From NCBI RefSeq assembly GCF_017753665.1, contig NZ_CP072524.1, positions 1,860,001 through 1,924,000 of the forward strand: a DNA stretch of 64,000 nucleotides, read 5' to 3'. The DNA is from Neisseria sicca. Its GTDB lineage: Bacteria; Pseudomonadota; Gammaproteobacteria; Burkholderiales; Neisseriaceae. Of the stretch, positions 26,863 through 35,853 are shown in pieces (position 1 is the stretch's first letter; each line of letters begins with the position of its first letter). Both the position numbers and the translations under genes were made by a program. The notes under the pieces are model-generated. The model was given only the letters and a program-made list of their open reading frames with translations, had not been told where the DNA came from and ran no database searches.

Positions 26863-27630
26863 ATGAACGACCACCAACTGCTCCGTTACAGCCGCCACAT
26901 CCTTCTCGACGAAATCAGTATCGAAGGACAGGAAAAAATTCTTGCCGCCCGCGTCCTCGTCGTCGGCTGTGGTGGGCTGGGCGCGGCAGCACTCCCGTAT
27001 CTTGCCGCATCAGGCGTTGGCAAACTCATCATCGCCGACCACGACACTATAGACGATACCAACCTCCAACGCCAAACCACCTTCACCGAAGCCGATATCG
27101 GACAAGCCAAAGCGCAAGTGATGGCAGGTCGTCTGAAAGCCGTCAACAGCGCGTGCGACATTACCGCACTGACCGAAAAACTGGACGAAACCCGCCTGAC
27201 CGAGCTCATGTATACCGCCGACATCGTTCTCGACTGCACTGACAACTACCCCACCCGCCAAGCCATCAACCGCGCCGCCGTCGCCACCCGTACCCCGCTG
27301 GTTTCCGGCGCTGCCGTGCGTTTTGAAGGACAAATCGCCGTGTACCGTCCCGATTTGCCTGACAGCCCTTGCTACGCCTGCCTGTTTGACGGAGATACCG
27401 CCGATGACGGCGCCTGCGCCCTGTTCGGCGTATTTTCTCCGTTGGTCGGCATCATCGGCGCGACCCAAGCCGCAGAAGCCCTTAAAATCCTCACCGGCGC
27501 GGGCGAACCGGCACACGGCAAACTGAAAACTTACAACGCACTGACCGGCAAATGGCAAGAATTCCTCTTCACGCACAATCGTGACTGTAATGTGTGTGCC
27601 AAACCCGAATCAGACGAGCCGTACAGATGA
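26863..27630 (+). CDS. HesA/MoeB/ThiF-family adenylyltransferase
   Basis: A 255-residue cytoplasmic E1-like enzyme that adenylates the C-terminal glycine of a small sulfur-carrier protein (ThiS or MoaD). RVLVVGCGGLGAAALPYLA (nucleotide loop) is at about residues 30-48, the family DxxN/R segment reads DDTNLQRQ near 65, and LDCTDNYPTRQAIN follows near 126. Two CxxC pairs (CYAC near 173 and CNVC near 245) should bind zinc. Whether it serves thiamine or molybdopterin synthesis cannot be told; no thi or moa gene adjoins. An in-frame DUS near 27126 encodes GRLKA. An IS30-family element follows. Confidence 0.88.
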   Translation: MNDHQLLRYSRHILLDEISIEGQEKILAARVLVVGCGGLGAAALPYLAASGVGKLIIADHDTIDDTNLQRQTTFTEADIGQAKAQVMAGRLKAVNSACDITALTEKLDETRLTELMYTADIVLDCTDNYPTRQAINRAAVATRTPLVSGAAVRFEGQIAVYRPDLPDSPCYACLFDGDTADDGACALFGVFSPLVGIIGATQAAEALKILTGAGEPAHGKLKTYNALTGKWQEFLFTHNRDCNVCAKPESDEPYR

Positions 27631-27748
27631 TTGCTTGAATACTTAACTTAGGTTCCATGGTCAGTTTAAACAAACATTAAAACATTATCAGCCACCATTT
27701 CCCGCCGACTCATCATCACTGCCACACTGTAAAGGTCGAAAGGTCGGC

Positions 27749-28822
27749 GGATTCGCATTTGAAGTGCAACTTTCCATAACAGAAAAAGGCCAGTATGCGG
27801 TAGCATACGGCCTTTCCTACAAGAAAGATTGCCATGAGCTACACGCAACTGACCCAAGACGAACGATACCACATCCAATACCTGTCCCGCCACTGCACCG
27901 TTACCGAAATCGCCAAACAGCTTAACCGCCACAAAAGCACCATCAGTCGCGAAATCAGACGGCACCGCACCCAAGGACAGCAATACAGCGCCGAAAAAGC
28001 ACAACGGCAAAGCCGGCTTATCAAACAGCGTAAGCGAAAGCCCTATAAGCTCGATTCGCAGCTGATTCAGCACATCGACACCCTTATCCGCCGCAAACTC
28101 AGTCCCGAACAAGTATGCGCCTACCTGCATAAACACCACCAAATCACGCTCCACCACAGCACTATTTACCGCTACCTTCGCCAAGACAAAAGCAACGGCG
28201 GCACTTTGTGGCAACATCTCAGAATATGCAGCAAACCTTACCGCAAACGCTACGGCAGCACATGGACCAGAGGTAAAGTACCCAACCGCGTCGGTATAGA
28301 AAACCGACCCGCCATCGTCGACCAAAAATCCCGCATCGGCGATTGGGAGGCCGACACCATCATCGGCAAAGGACAGAAAAGCGCATTACTGACCTTGGTC
28401 GAACGCGTTACCCGCTACACCATCATCTGCAAATTGGACAGCCTCAAAGCCGAAGACACTGCCCTAGCGGCCATTAGGGTATTAAAGGCACATAAAGCCA
28501 GAGTGCACACCATCACCATGGACAATGGCAAAGAGTTCTACCAACACACCAAAATAGCCAAAGCATTGAAAGCGGAGACTTATTTTTGCCGCCCCTACCA
28601 TTCTTGGGAGAAAGGGCTGAATGAAAACACCAACGGACTCATCCGGCAATATTTCCCCAAACAAACCGATTTCCGGAACATCAGTGATCGGGAGATACGC
28701 AGGGTTCAAGATGAGTTGAACCACCGGCCAAGAAAAACACTTGGCTACGAAACGCCAAGTGTTTTATTCTTGAATCTGTTCAAACCACTGATACACTAGT
28801 GTTGCACTTGAAATCCGAATCC
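27749..28822 (+). mobile_element. IS30-family insertion sequence (IS1655-like)
   Basis: About 1.07 kb with one transposase gene, bounded by inverted repeats of 22 bp with two mismatches: GGATTCGCATTTGAAGTGC at the left (27749 on) and the complement of a near-identical sequence ending at 28822. An inner hairpin (AGGCCAGTATGC..GCATACGGCCT) before the transposase start may block read-through from outside. No clear target duplication was found. Confidence 0.85.
27834..28799 (+). CDS. IS30-family transposase
   Basis: A 321-residue DDE transposase, complete. The N-terminal helix-turn-helix (TEIAKQLNRHKSTISREI at about 23-40) is typical of IS30. The catalytic residues lie in GDWEADTIIG (D near 169), ITMDNGKEF (D near 227) and SWEKGLNENTNGLIRQYFP (E near 262). 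It resembles the transposase of IS1655, common in Neisseria. No frameshift or stop interrupts it, so the element may be active. Confidence 0.93.
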   Translation: MSYTQLTQDERYHIQYLSRHCTVTEIAKQLNRHKSTISREIRRHRTQGQQYSAEKAQRQSRLIKQRKRKPYKLDSQLIQHIDTLIRRKLSPEQVCAYLHKHHQITLHHSTIYRYLRQDKSNGGTLWQHLRICSKPYRKRYGSTWTRGKVPNRVGIENRPAIVDQKSRIGDWEADTIIGKGQKSALLTLVERVTRYTIICKLDSLKAEDTALAAIRVLKAHKARVHTITMDNGKEFYQHTKIAKALKAETYFCRPYHSWEKGLNENTNGLIRQYFPKQTDFRNISDREIRRVQDELNHRPRKTLGYETPSVLFLNLFKPLIH

Positions 28823-28880
28823 AAGGTCGTCTGAAATTATCCGAAATGTGCAAAGTCCAAACTATTAATTCTTCAATCAT

Positions 28881-28915
28881 AAAAAGGGCAAACCCGATTG
28901 GGTTTGCCCCTTTTT
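28881..28915. terminator. Terminator of the petABC operon
   Basis: AAAAAGGGCAAACCC and GGGTTTGCCCCTTTTT enclose the loop GATT; the stem is strong and flanked by A- and T-runs, so it could work in both directions. It lies 12 bp past the petC stop and also faces the IS30 element. Confidence 0.85.
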
Positions 28916-28926
28916 CATTACAAGAC

Positions 28927-29712
28927 TTAGTGAACGTCTTTCCAATATTCTTTTTTCAGGAAGTATGCCAGAGGCAGCATCACTGCAAGCAAGAACATCA
29001 ACACGATATAGCCTGTACGTTTGCGCTGGAGTTGCGCCGGTTCACCCATGTAAACCAAATAGTTCACCAAATCGCGTACATAAGCATCGTACTCTGTTTG
29101 GACGACTTTGCCGTTTGGCAAGCGACGGCTGTGTGCGCCGGTAGATTCCCAATAAAGTTTGGGTTTCGATACGCCATGCTCATCTTTAACCATAACCGGT
29201 TGACCTTTGGCATCCAACTCAACCGCTTGAACGCCTTGTTGCTCCCACAATGGGTGTGGCATACCGACTTTATCGAATACGACGTTGTTCCACCCGTTCG
29301 GACGGGTCGGGTCTTTATAGAAGCCGCGCATATAGGCATACAGATAATCCGCGCCTCTAGAGCGGGCAATCAGCGTCAGATCCGGAGGAGCCGCACCAAA
29401 CCATTTGGCAGCATCTTTAGGATTCATCGCCGCCAACATGACATCACCGACGTTGTCTGTCGTAAACATCAGGTTTTTCTTGATTTCTTCATCAGTCAAA
29501 CCGATGTCTTTCAGACGGTTGAAGCGCATACCGCTTGCCGAGTGGCAGGATAAGCAGTAGTTGGTGAAAATTTGAGCACCGCGCTGCAAGCTGACTTGGT
29601 CGCGCAGGTCAATCTCAACTTTTTCGTAGTGTCCGCCACCGCTGGCGACGGCGGCACTCATAGGCACTGCCAGTAATAAGGCAGCAAACCAGTTTTTCAG
29701 GGTATGTTTCAT
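28927..29712 (-). CDS. petC: Cytochrome c1 of the bc1 complex
   Basis: Passes electrons from the Rieske protein to a c-type cytochrome. The 261-residue precursor has a signal peptide (MKHTLKNWFAALLLAVPMSAAVA), the haem-binding CLSCH at about residues 53-57, the conserved MRFNRL just after it, and a C-terminal membrane anchor (GYIVLMFLLAVMLPLAYFL). The ATG at 29712 has GAGGG upstream; an earlier ATG at 29727 overlaps the petB stop. It is the third gene of petABC. Confidence 0.93.
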   Translation of the reverse strand: MKHTLKNWFAALLLAVPMSAAVASGGGHYEKVEIDLRDQVSLQRGAQIFTNYCLSCHSASGMRFNRLKDIGLTDEEIKKNLMFTTDNVGDVMLAAMNPKDAAKWFGAAPPDLTLIARSRGADYLYAYMRGFYKDPTRPNGWNNVVFDKVGMPHPLWEQQGVQAVELDAKGQPVMVKDEHGVSKPKLYWESTGAHSRRLPNGKVVQTEYDAYVRDLVNYLVYMGEPAQLQRKRTGYIVLMFLLAVMLPLAYFLKKEYWKDVH

Positions 29713-29726
29713 TTTCGCTGCCCTCA

Positions 29727-31250
29727 TCAGATATTGGTTGCAAACAGGTAAGCACCTACTGCGGTAATACCGACATAAACAAAGAACATGATTTTTTGTT
29801 TAGTGGTGCTCATGGTTACACGCTCAGGCGTAGCTTTTTCGCTATTAAACGCATTCAGGAATGGAATAGCTGCAAAGAAAACTGTGTAAGCCAGAACGAA
29901 TGCCTTAACGATGTTATTTGGCAAGACTGCAACTAAATATAGGTTATAAATAATTAAAGCTGCATAAACAAACAGACTGATTAAATATTTAATACCACCA
30001 GCTTTTTCAGCCAACCATTTAGGATTTGTATGCAACGGCATACCGATGAAGAACAAGAAATAGAATGCACTGAATGCACGAGCAAAAGCTGTACGAGTAT
30101 CATCTGCTACCAATGCACCCAGAATTCCCAAGCCGATAAAAGATACAACAAACAACGCCAACATTACTTTGAAAGAGTTGTTGCGGTAACGAACAGATTT
30201 TACAGGTGACTTATCCAACCAAGGCAACAAGGCAATCAATACAACTGCTGCACCCATGCCGATTACACCCCATACCTGAGTACCTGCCATCGAAGGAATC
30301 GCACGCAAAATAGCGTAGAACGGGGTGAAATACCATACCGGCGCAATGTGCGGCGGTGTTTTCAGCGCATTTGCCGCGTCAAAGTTCGGGGCTTCAAGGA
30401 AGTAGCCACCGCCTTCGGGAGCGAAGAACAATACGGAGCAGAAAACAATCAGGAATACGACAACGCCCAAGATGTCTTTGACGGTGTAGTACGGATGGAA
30501 AGGAATGCCGTCGAGTGGAACGCCGTTTTCATCTTTGAGTTTCTTGATTTCCACGCCGTCGGGGTTATTTGAGCCGACTTCGTGCAGGGCGATGATGTGC
30601 GCCACGACCAAACCGAGCAACACTATCGGCACAGCGATAACGTGCAGCGCGAAGAAGCGGTTCAGGGTAACGTCGGAAACGTTGAAGTCACCGCGGATCC
30701 AAGTGGATAAATCAGGACCGATGACAGGGATGGCGGAGAACAGGTTAATAATCACCTGCGCGCCCCAGAAGGACATTTGACCCCAAGGCAGCAGGTAGCC
30801 CATAAAGGCTTCGGCCATCAATGCCAAGAAAATCAAGGAACCGAAAATCCACACCAATTCACGCGGTTTTTTGTACGAACCGTAAATCAAGCCGCGGAAC
30901 ATATGCAGGTATACGACGATGAAGAAGAAAGATGCGCCGGTAGAGTGCATGTAGCGGATAATCCAGCCGCCAGACACGTCGCGCATGATGTACTCTACTG
31001 CAGTAAAGGCAGCAGGCAGGTGATAGGCATTCAGGTTGCCGTCCGGTTTGTAGTTCATGGTCAGGAAGATACCGCTGACGATTTGAATTACGAGGACGAG
31101 CAGAGCCAAAGAGCCGAAGTAGTACCAGAAGTTGAAGTTCTTCGGCGCGTAGTATTGAGCCAAATGCTCATTCCACATTTTAGACAGAGGGAAACGAGCG
31201 TCCGTCCAGTCTAACAATGCTTTTGCTTTGTTATTGGTTTGGTTTGCCAT
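29727..31250 (-). CDS. petB: Cytochrome b of the bc1 complex, with extended C-terminus
   Basis: An integral membrane subunit of 507 residues carrying both b haems and the quinol sites. Haem-ligand helices are clear (WIIRYMHSTGASFFFIVVYLH near residue 98; FFALHVIAVPIVLLGLVVAH near residue 204). The Qo motif reads PVWY, a variant known in other proteobacteria, in place of PEWY. Between FFIGMP (near residue 410) and PERVTM near the end lies an additional stretch of about 75 residues with two or three hydrophobic helices (YLISLFVYAALIIYNLYLVA, AFVLAYTVFFAAIPFL), making it longer than the usual 400-460. That part is also more A/T-rich. petC follows with its first ATG overlapping the stop. Confidence 0.93.
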   Translation of the reverse strand: MANQTNNKAKALLDWTDARFPLSKMWNEHLAQYYAPKNFNFWYYFGSLALLVLVIQIVSGIFLTMNYKPDGNLNAYHLPAAFTAVEYIMRDVSGGWIIRYMHSTGASFFFIVVYLHMFRGLIYGSYKKPRELVWIFGSLIFLALMAEAFMGYLLPWGQMSFWGAQVIINLFSAIPVIGPDLSTWIRGDFNVSDVTLNRFFALHVIAVPIVLLGLVVAHIIALHEVGSNNPDGVEIKKLKDENGVPLDGIPFHPYYTVKDILGVVVFLIVFCSVLFFAPEGGGYFLEAPNFDAANALKTPPHIAPVWYFTPFYAILRAIPSMAGTQVWGVIGMGAAVVLIALLPWLDKSPVKSVRYRNNSFKVMLALFVVSFIGLGILGALVADDTRTAFARAFSAFYFLFFIGMPLHTNPKWLAEKAGGIKYLISLFVYAALIIYNLYLVAVLPNNIVKAFVLAYTVFFAAIPFLNAFNSEKATPERVTMSTTKQKIMFFVYVGITAVGAYLFATNI

Positions 31251-31268
31251 AATTATCGTTCCTTATTT

Positions 31269-31850
31269 TTAGTCTTCGCCTACCAAGACTGTCGTATCGC
31301 TCAGATATTTGTAGGGCGGAACAACCAGGTTGGTCGGTGCAGGAACACCTTTATACACGCGGCCTGCCATGTCGAATTTCGAACCGTGGCACGGGCAGAA
31401 GAAGCCGCCTTTCCAGTCTGCACCCAAATCCGCAGGGGCAACGTCGGGACGGTAGGTCGGCGAGCAGCCCAAGTGGGTACAAATACCGATGGCTACGAGA
31501 ATTTTCGGCTTAATCGAACGGGTCTCGTTTTTACAGTTTTCGGGCTGATGATCCACATCGGAATTAGGATCAACAACCGCGCCGTTCAAACTTTTCAGGT
31601 CTTTGAGCTGCTGATCGGTACGATTGACCACCCAAATCGGTTTACCCTGCCATTCGGCAGTCAGCATTTGTCCGGATTCGATTTTGCTGACATCGATTTC
31701 GACGGGAGCACCTGCGGCCTTGGCTTTTTCCGAAGGGAAAAAGCTTGCCACGAAAGGCGTAGCTACGCCCAAAGCCGCCACACCGCCCGCGCCGCATGTA
31801 GCCAGCGTCAGAAAGCGGCGGCGACCGCTATTGATTTCTTGATTATCCAT
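31269..31850 (-). CDS. petA: Rieske iron-sulfur subunit of the bc1 complex
   Basis: A 193-residue protein holding the [2Fe-2S] cluster that accepts electrons from quinol. A twin-arginine signal (NSGRRRFLTLATCG) leads into a membrane anchor. The cluster ligands are in CTHLGC and CPCHGS near residues 130-155, and the glycine-rich hinge and GRVYKGVPAP loop are in place. First gene of petABC, 18 bp before petB. Confidence 0.95.
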   Translation of the reverse strand: MDNQEINSGRRRFLTLATCGAGGVAALGVATPFVASFFPSEKAKAAGAPVEIDVSKIESGQMLTAEWQGKPIWVVNRTDQQLKDLKSLNGAVVDPNSDVDHQPENCKNETRSIKPKILVAIGICTHLGCSPTYRPDVAPADLGADWKGGFFCPCHGSKFDMAGRVYKGVPAPTNLVVPPYKYLSDTTVLVGED

Positions 31851-31972
31851 TATTCAGTCGTCCTAAAATTTTGGGAATACCGAGCCATTAAACGATGTAA
31901 TTCTACCTAGTTTGCAGTGATACTCAAAGCATTATTTAAATTAAGGTAAATTTTCATGACGATTATCAAGGC

Positions 31973-32722
31973 TTAGGCGGGGTTATCTTCGTCGAAATGA
32001 CAGATTTCCAACTCGAAATGCCGGGCTACGGCCTCGCCCAAAGCGCGGATGCCGTAACGCTCCGTCGCATGGTGTCCCGCGCTGACAAAGGCAACGCCTG
32101 TTTCATTGGCAAGGTGAAACTGCGCTTCCGAGATTTCTCCGGTCAGATAGGCATCGACGCCTTCGTCTATGGTCGTCTGAAAAAATCCCTGCGCTCCGCC
32201 GGTACACCATGCGATGCGTTTGATTTCGCGCGACATATCGCCGACGGCTACGGGCTGCCGCCCCAGCGTTGTAGCAATGTGTTGCAACCATTCAGCCAAA
32301 GTCTGCGGCTTTTTCAGACGACCTATATTCAACAGGTTCTGTTCGCCGAACTGCCTTTCGACTTCCCAGCCCAACTTATCGGCAAGCTGCGCGTTGTTGC
32401 CCAGCACAGGGTGTGCATCCAGCGGCAGGTGGTAGCCCGCCATATTGATTTGGTGTTGCAATAATGTTTCGATGCGCGCTTTTTTCCAGCCTGTAATCGT
32501 TATCGGCTCGCTTTTCCAAAACATTCCGTGATGCACCAAAAGCATATCCGCGCCCTGCTCCGCAGCGAAATCGACCGCCGCTTTGCTTGCCGTTACCGAT
32601 GTCGCTATTTTGCCGACTTCCGCCCCGCCCTCGACCTGTAAACCGTTGGGCGCATAGTCTTTAAACATTCCGACCTGCAACACCTCGTCGCACCACGCCA
32701 AAATATCGTTGCGTTTCGCCAT
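31973..32722 (-). CDS. Nif3/YbgI-like dinuclear metal protein
   Basis: A 249-residue protein of the NIF3 family, which forms toroidal hexamers with two metals per subunit. LLVHHGMFWKS near residue 62 supplies two metal histidines; YHLPLDAHPVLGNN near 95 supplies further ligands, and a C-terminal SAGHHATERYG near 215 completes the site. A GTP cyclohydrolase-like role has been proposed for some members but is not settled. The ATG at 32722 (MAKRND) follows AAGGAA. One in-frame DUS (about 32168-32183) and another near 32315 lie within the gene. Confidence 0.87.
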   Translation of the reverse strand: MAKRNDILAWCDEVLQVGMFKDYAPNGLQVEGGAEVGKIATSVTASKAAVDFAAEQGADMLLVHHGMFWKSEPITITGWKKARIETLLQHQINMAGYHLPLDAHPVLGNNAQLADKLGWEVERQFGEQNLLNIGRLKKPQTLAEWLQHIATTLGRQPVAVGDMSREIKRIAWCTGGAQGFFQTTIDEGVDAYLTGEISEAQFHLANETGVAFVSAGHHATERYGIRALGEAVARHFELEICHFDEDNPA

Positions 32723-32952
32723 ATCATTCCTTTCAACACATAGCGGATTAAATTTCATAAAACAAGACGAAACAATGCCATCCCTGTTTCAAATCAATTC
32801 ACCACATTCATACAAAATCGGACGCACATTCTAACCGCAAACCATGATGCCCCCAATCCCCATACCGTCCAACACGCGCCCGCATTTACACCCCGGCATG
32901 AAATATTTTAATATTGCCTGTTTCAAGAGGTCGTCTGAAAGCGTAAAAACCA

Positions 32953-33891
32953 ATGGATTCCATCATCGAACTGCGCCATCTCAAAACCCTGCTGGCACTC
33001 GAAGAAACCGGCAGCGTATCCCTTGCCGCCAAGCGCGTCTTCCTGACCCAATCCGCCCTTTCGCACCAAATCCGCGCGCTTGAAAACTATTACGACACCC
33101 CCCTGTTTGAGCGCAAATCCACGCCCTTGCGTTTTACACCCGCCGGCGAACGCCTGTTGAGGCTCGCACGCGAACTCCTCCCGCAAGTTTCCGCCGCCGA
33201 GCGCGACCTCGCCCGCATCATCGAAGGCGAAGCAGGCGAATTGCGGCTAGCTGTCGAATGCCACACCTGTTTCGACTGGCTCATGCCCGCGATGGGCGAA
33301 TTCCGCCCCATGTGGCCGCAAGTCGAATTGGACATCGTTTCCGGCTTTCAGGCAGACCCCGTCGGACTCCTGCTGCAACATCGCGCCGATCTCGCCATCG
33401 TATCCGAAGCCGAAAAACAAAACGGCATCAGCTTCCGCCCCCTGTTTGCCTACGAAATGGTCGGCATCTGCGCCCAAGACCACCCGCTTGCCGCCAAAAC
33501 CGTTTGGGAAGCAGAAGACTTCATCGGTGAAACCCTCATCACTTATCCCGTTCCCGACGAAATGCTCGACCTGCCCAAAAAAATATTGTTACCCAAAGGC
33601 ATCAATCCACCGCGCCGCCGCAGCGAACTGACCATCGCCATCATCCAGCTCGTCGCCAGCAAACGCGGCATCGCCGCCCTGCCCTACTGGACCGTGATGC
33701 CCTATCTCGAAAAAGGCTACGTCGTCCACCGCCAAATCACTGCCAACGGTCTGCAAAGCGAACTCTACGCCGCCACGCGCACCGAAGACGCAGACAAAAG
33801 CTATCTCGACAACTTCTGCCAAATTGTCCGCGAACGCAGCTTCGCCGACCTCCCCGGCTTAAGCGAACTGACAATGCCCGGACAGGATTGA
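32953..33891 (+). CDS. metR: LysR-type regulator, MetR-like
   Basis: A 312-residue regulator expected to control methionine synthesis genes with homocysteine as co-effector. The LysR helix-turn-helix runs over residues 7-50 (TGSVSLAAKRVFLTQSALSH). The effector domain carries MetR-specific stretches: LRLAVECHTCFDWLMPAM near residue 97, and the ETLITYPV and KRGIAALPYWTV segments near 193 and 237. No met gene is adjacent. A DUS lies 10-25 bp before the ATG and a DUS-pair terminator follows the stop. Confidence 0.87.
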   Translation: MDSIIELRHLKTLLALEETGSVSLAAKRVFLTQSALSHQIRALENYYDTPLFERKSTPLRFTPAGERLLRLARELLPQVSAAERDLARIIEGEAGELRLAVECHTCFDWLMPAMGEFRPMWPQVELDIVSGFQADPVGLLLQHRADLAIVSEAEKQNGISFRPLFAYEMVGICAQDHPLAAKTVWEAEDFIGETLITYPVPDEMLDLPKKILLPKGINPPRRRSELTIAIIQLVASKRGIAALPYWTVMPYLEKGYVVHRQITANGLQSELYAATRTEDADKSYLDNFCQIVRERSFADLPGLSELTMPGQD

Positions 33892-33943
33892 TGTTTTCTT
33901 GAAACAGGGTGTCAAGGCATTCACGCACTTCGATTTCAATATC

Positions 33944-33989
33944 AAAAGGTCGTCTGAAAACCCAAATCTCAGGTTTTCAGACGACCTTT
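33944..33989 (+). terminator. Inverted DUS pair after metR
   Basis: AAAAGGTCGTCTGAAAACC and complement with a short loop, about 53 bp past the metR stop. Confidence 0.75.
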
Positions 33990-34135
33990 GCCCGACAGAC
34001 ACATATTATAGAGTTATAAAGCAGCCCCATGACCGTTAAACCGCATTAATCCCCACAAACACAGGCTAACCGTTTTCAGACGACCTTTATGTTAGAATAG
34101 GTCGTCTGAAACCTAGCAATCCGCAAGGAAACACT

Positions 34136-34672
34136 ATGCAAACCTTAGACCCCGAGCTGCAACAGCGCGCGGCGCATATCAAGCTGCTGATATTGGATGT
34201 GGACGGCGTTTTGACCGACGGCCGCATCTTTATCCGCGACAACGGCGAAGAAATCAAATCGTTCCACACGCTGGACGGACACGGCTTGAAGATGCTTCAG
34301 GCAAGCGGCGTGCAGACTGCGGTTATCACAGGTCGGGACGCGCCCTCCGTCGGCATCCGCGTCAAACAGTTGGGCATAAATTACTACTTCAAAGGCATTT
34401 CGGACAAACGCGCCGCCTATGAAGAATTGCGCGCGCAGGCGGGCGTAGAAGAAGCCGAGTGCGCCTTTGTCGGCGACGACGTGGTCGATTTGCCGGTGAT
34501 GGTGCGCTGCGGATTGCCGGTTGCCGTGCCTGACGCGCATTGGTTTGCGCTGCAACACGCCGCCTATATTACGAAACATGCGGGCGGCGCAGGCGCGGTG
34601 CGCGAAGTGTGCGACCTGATTATGCGCGCGAAAGGTACGCTGGGCGCGGCTTTGAACGAGTACATCAAATGA
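34136..34672 (+). CDS. kdsC: KDO 8-phosphate phosphatase
   Basis: A 178-residue HAD-family hydrolase without a cap domain that makes KDO, the sugar joining lipid A to the LPS/LOS core. The HAD motifs are LLILDVDGVLTDG (residues 17-29), AVITGRD near 62, and the FVGDDVVDLPVM loop near 111. The gene opens a kdsC-lptC-lptA-lptB run conserved in many Gram-negatives. An inverted DUS arrangement (34076-34112) lies directly upstream. The usual kdsD neighbour is not here. Confidence 0.94.
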   Translation: MQTLDPELQQRAAHIKLLILDVDGVLTDGRIFIRDNGEEIKSFHTLDGHGLKMLQASGVQTAVITGRDAPSVGIRVKQLGINYYFKGISDKRAAYEELRAQAGVEEAECAFVGDDVVDLPVMVRCGLPVAVPDAHWFALQHAAYITKHAGGAGAVREVCDLIMRAKGTLGAALNEYIK

Positions 34673-35250
34673 AAGTAAGATGGCGGTACGGAATCGCATT
34701 CCCTTTGGTACTGGCGGTCGCGCTTGGCGGATTGTCGGCATGGTTGGGGCGCATCAGCGAAATCGACATTGAAGAAGTCAAACTCAACCCCAACCAGCCG
34801 CAATATACGATGGGCGGCATAGACGGGCGGCGGTTTGACGAACAAGGTCGTCTGAAAGAACATCTGAGCGCAAGAGGGGCGAAACAATTTCCCGAAAGCA
34901 CCGACGTACATTTCGAGCTGCCGCACCTCGTCTTCTTCCAAGAAGGCAGCCGGCTTTACGACGTCGGCAGCGACGAAGCCGTGTACAACACCCAAACCAA
35001 ACAACTCCTGTTCAAACACAACGTCGTCCTGACCAAAGCCGCCGATGCCAAGCGGCAGGCGGGCGTCGTCAAAACCGATCTCCTACACGTCGATACCGAA
35101 TCGCAATACGCCCAAACCGACACGCCCGTTACCTTCCAATACGGCGAATCGAGCGGCAACGCCGAAGGTCTGACGTATGACCACAAAAAAGGTTTGTTGA
35201 ACTTCCCATCCAGAGTGAAAGCCACGATTTATGATACAAAAAATATGTAA
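34669..35250 (+). CDS. lptC: LPS export protein LptC
   Basis: A 193-residue bitopic inner-membrane protein that passes LPS from LptB2FG to LptA. One N-terminal helix (YGIAFPLVLAVALGGLSAWL, residues 6-25) anchors a periplasmic beta-jellyroll domain. The ATG overlaps the kdsC stop (ATGA), and lptA begins inside its last codons, so the three are coupled. An in-frame DUS near 34844 encodes GRLKE. Sequence conservation of LptC is low; position and topology carry the call. Confidence 0.88.
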   Translation: MKVRWRYGIAFPLVLAVALGGLSAWLGRISEIDIEEVKLNPNQPQYTMGGIDGRRFDEQGRLKEHLSARGAKQFPESTDVHFELPHLVFFQEGSRLYDVGSDEAVYNTQTKQLLFKHNVVLTKAADAKRQAGVVKTDLLHVDTESQYAQTDTPVTFQYGESSGNAEGLTYDHKKGLLNFPSRVKATIYDTKNM

Positions 35251-35761
35251 GGTATGTGTTTTAACCGCATTTTTCGCCACCGCCCCCGCCTACGCCCTGC
35301 AAAGCGACAGCAAGCAGCCGATACAGATTGAAGCCGACCAAGGCTCGCTCGACCAAAACAACCAAAGTACCACCTTTACCGGCAACGTCATCATCAAACA
35401 AGGCACGCTCAACATCCGCGCAGGCAGCGTCAACGTCTCCCGCAACGACAAAGGCGAACAGTTCATGAAAGCCAGCGGCTCGCCCGTCCGCTTCAGCCAG
35501 ACGCTCGACGACAACAAAGGCACGGTTAACGGACAAGCCAACAACGTAACCTACTCCTCCGCCATCAACCTCGTTACCCTGACCGGCAACGCCAAAGTCC
35601 AACGCGGCGGCGATGTAGCCGAAGGCGCAGTCATTACCTACAACACTAAAACCGAAGTCTATACCATCAACGGCAGCTCCAAATCAGGTGCCAAATCCGC
35701 CGCCAAATCCGGCAGGGTCAGCGTCGTCATCCAGCCGTCCAGCACCCAAAAAACCAAATAA
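35231..35761 (+). CDS. lptA: LPS transport periplasmic protein LptA
   Basis: A periplasmic protein of 176 residues that polymerises into the bridge along which LPS crosses the periplasm. A signal peptide (ending in APAYA) is followed by the OstA-like fold: QPIQIEADQGSLDQNNQST near residue 29, FTGNVIIKQGTLNIRAG near 48 and a repeated LTGNAKVQRGGD near 116. The ATG lies 20 bp inside lptC. The C-terminal tail is Lys/Ser-rich (SGAKSAAKSGRVSVV). Confidence 0.93.
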   Translation: MIQKICKVCVLTAFFATAPAYALQSDSKQPIQIEADQGSLDQNNQSTTFTGNVIIKQGTLNIRAGSVNVSRNDKGEQFMKASGSPVRFSQTLDDNKGTVNGQANNVTYSSAINLVTLTGNAKVQRGGDVAEGAVITYNTKTEVYTINGSSKSGAKSAAKSGRVSVVIQPSSTQKTK

Positions 35762-35853
35762 CCCGCATCTGACAACACCAAAGGTCGTCTGAAAACCAAC
35801 ATAGCAAGCCCCAAAAACACATTTTCAGACAACCTCCGAACCAAGAGTCATTT

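Noticed and set aside
27666..28325. 219-codon frame on the minus strand overlapping the IS30 element
   Set aside because: It spans the IS end and runs antisense to the transposase; not protein-like.
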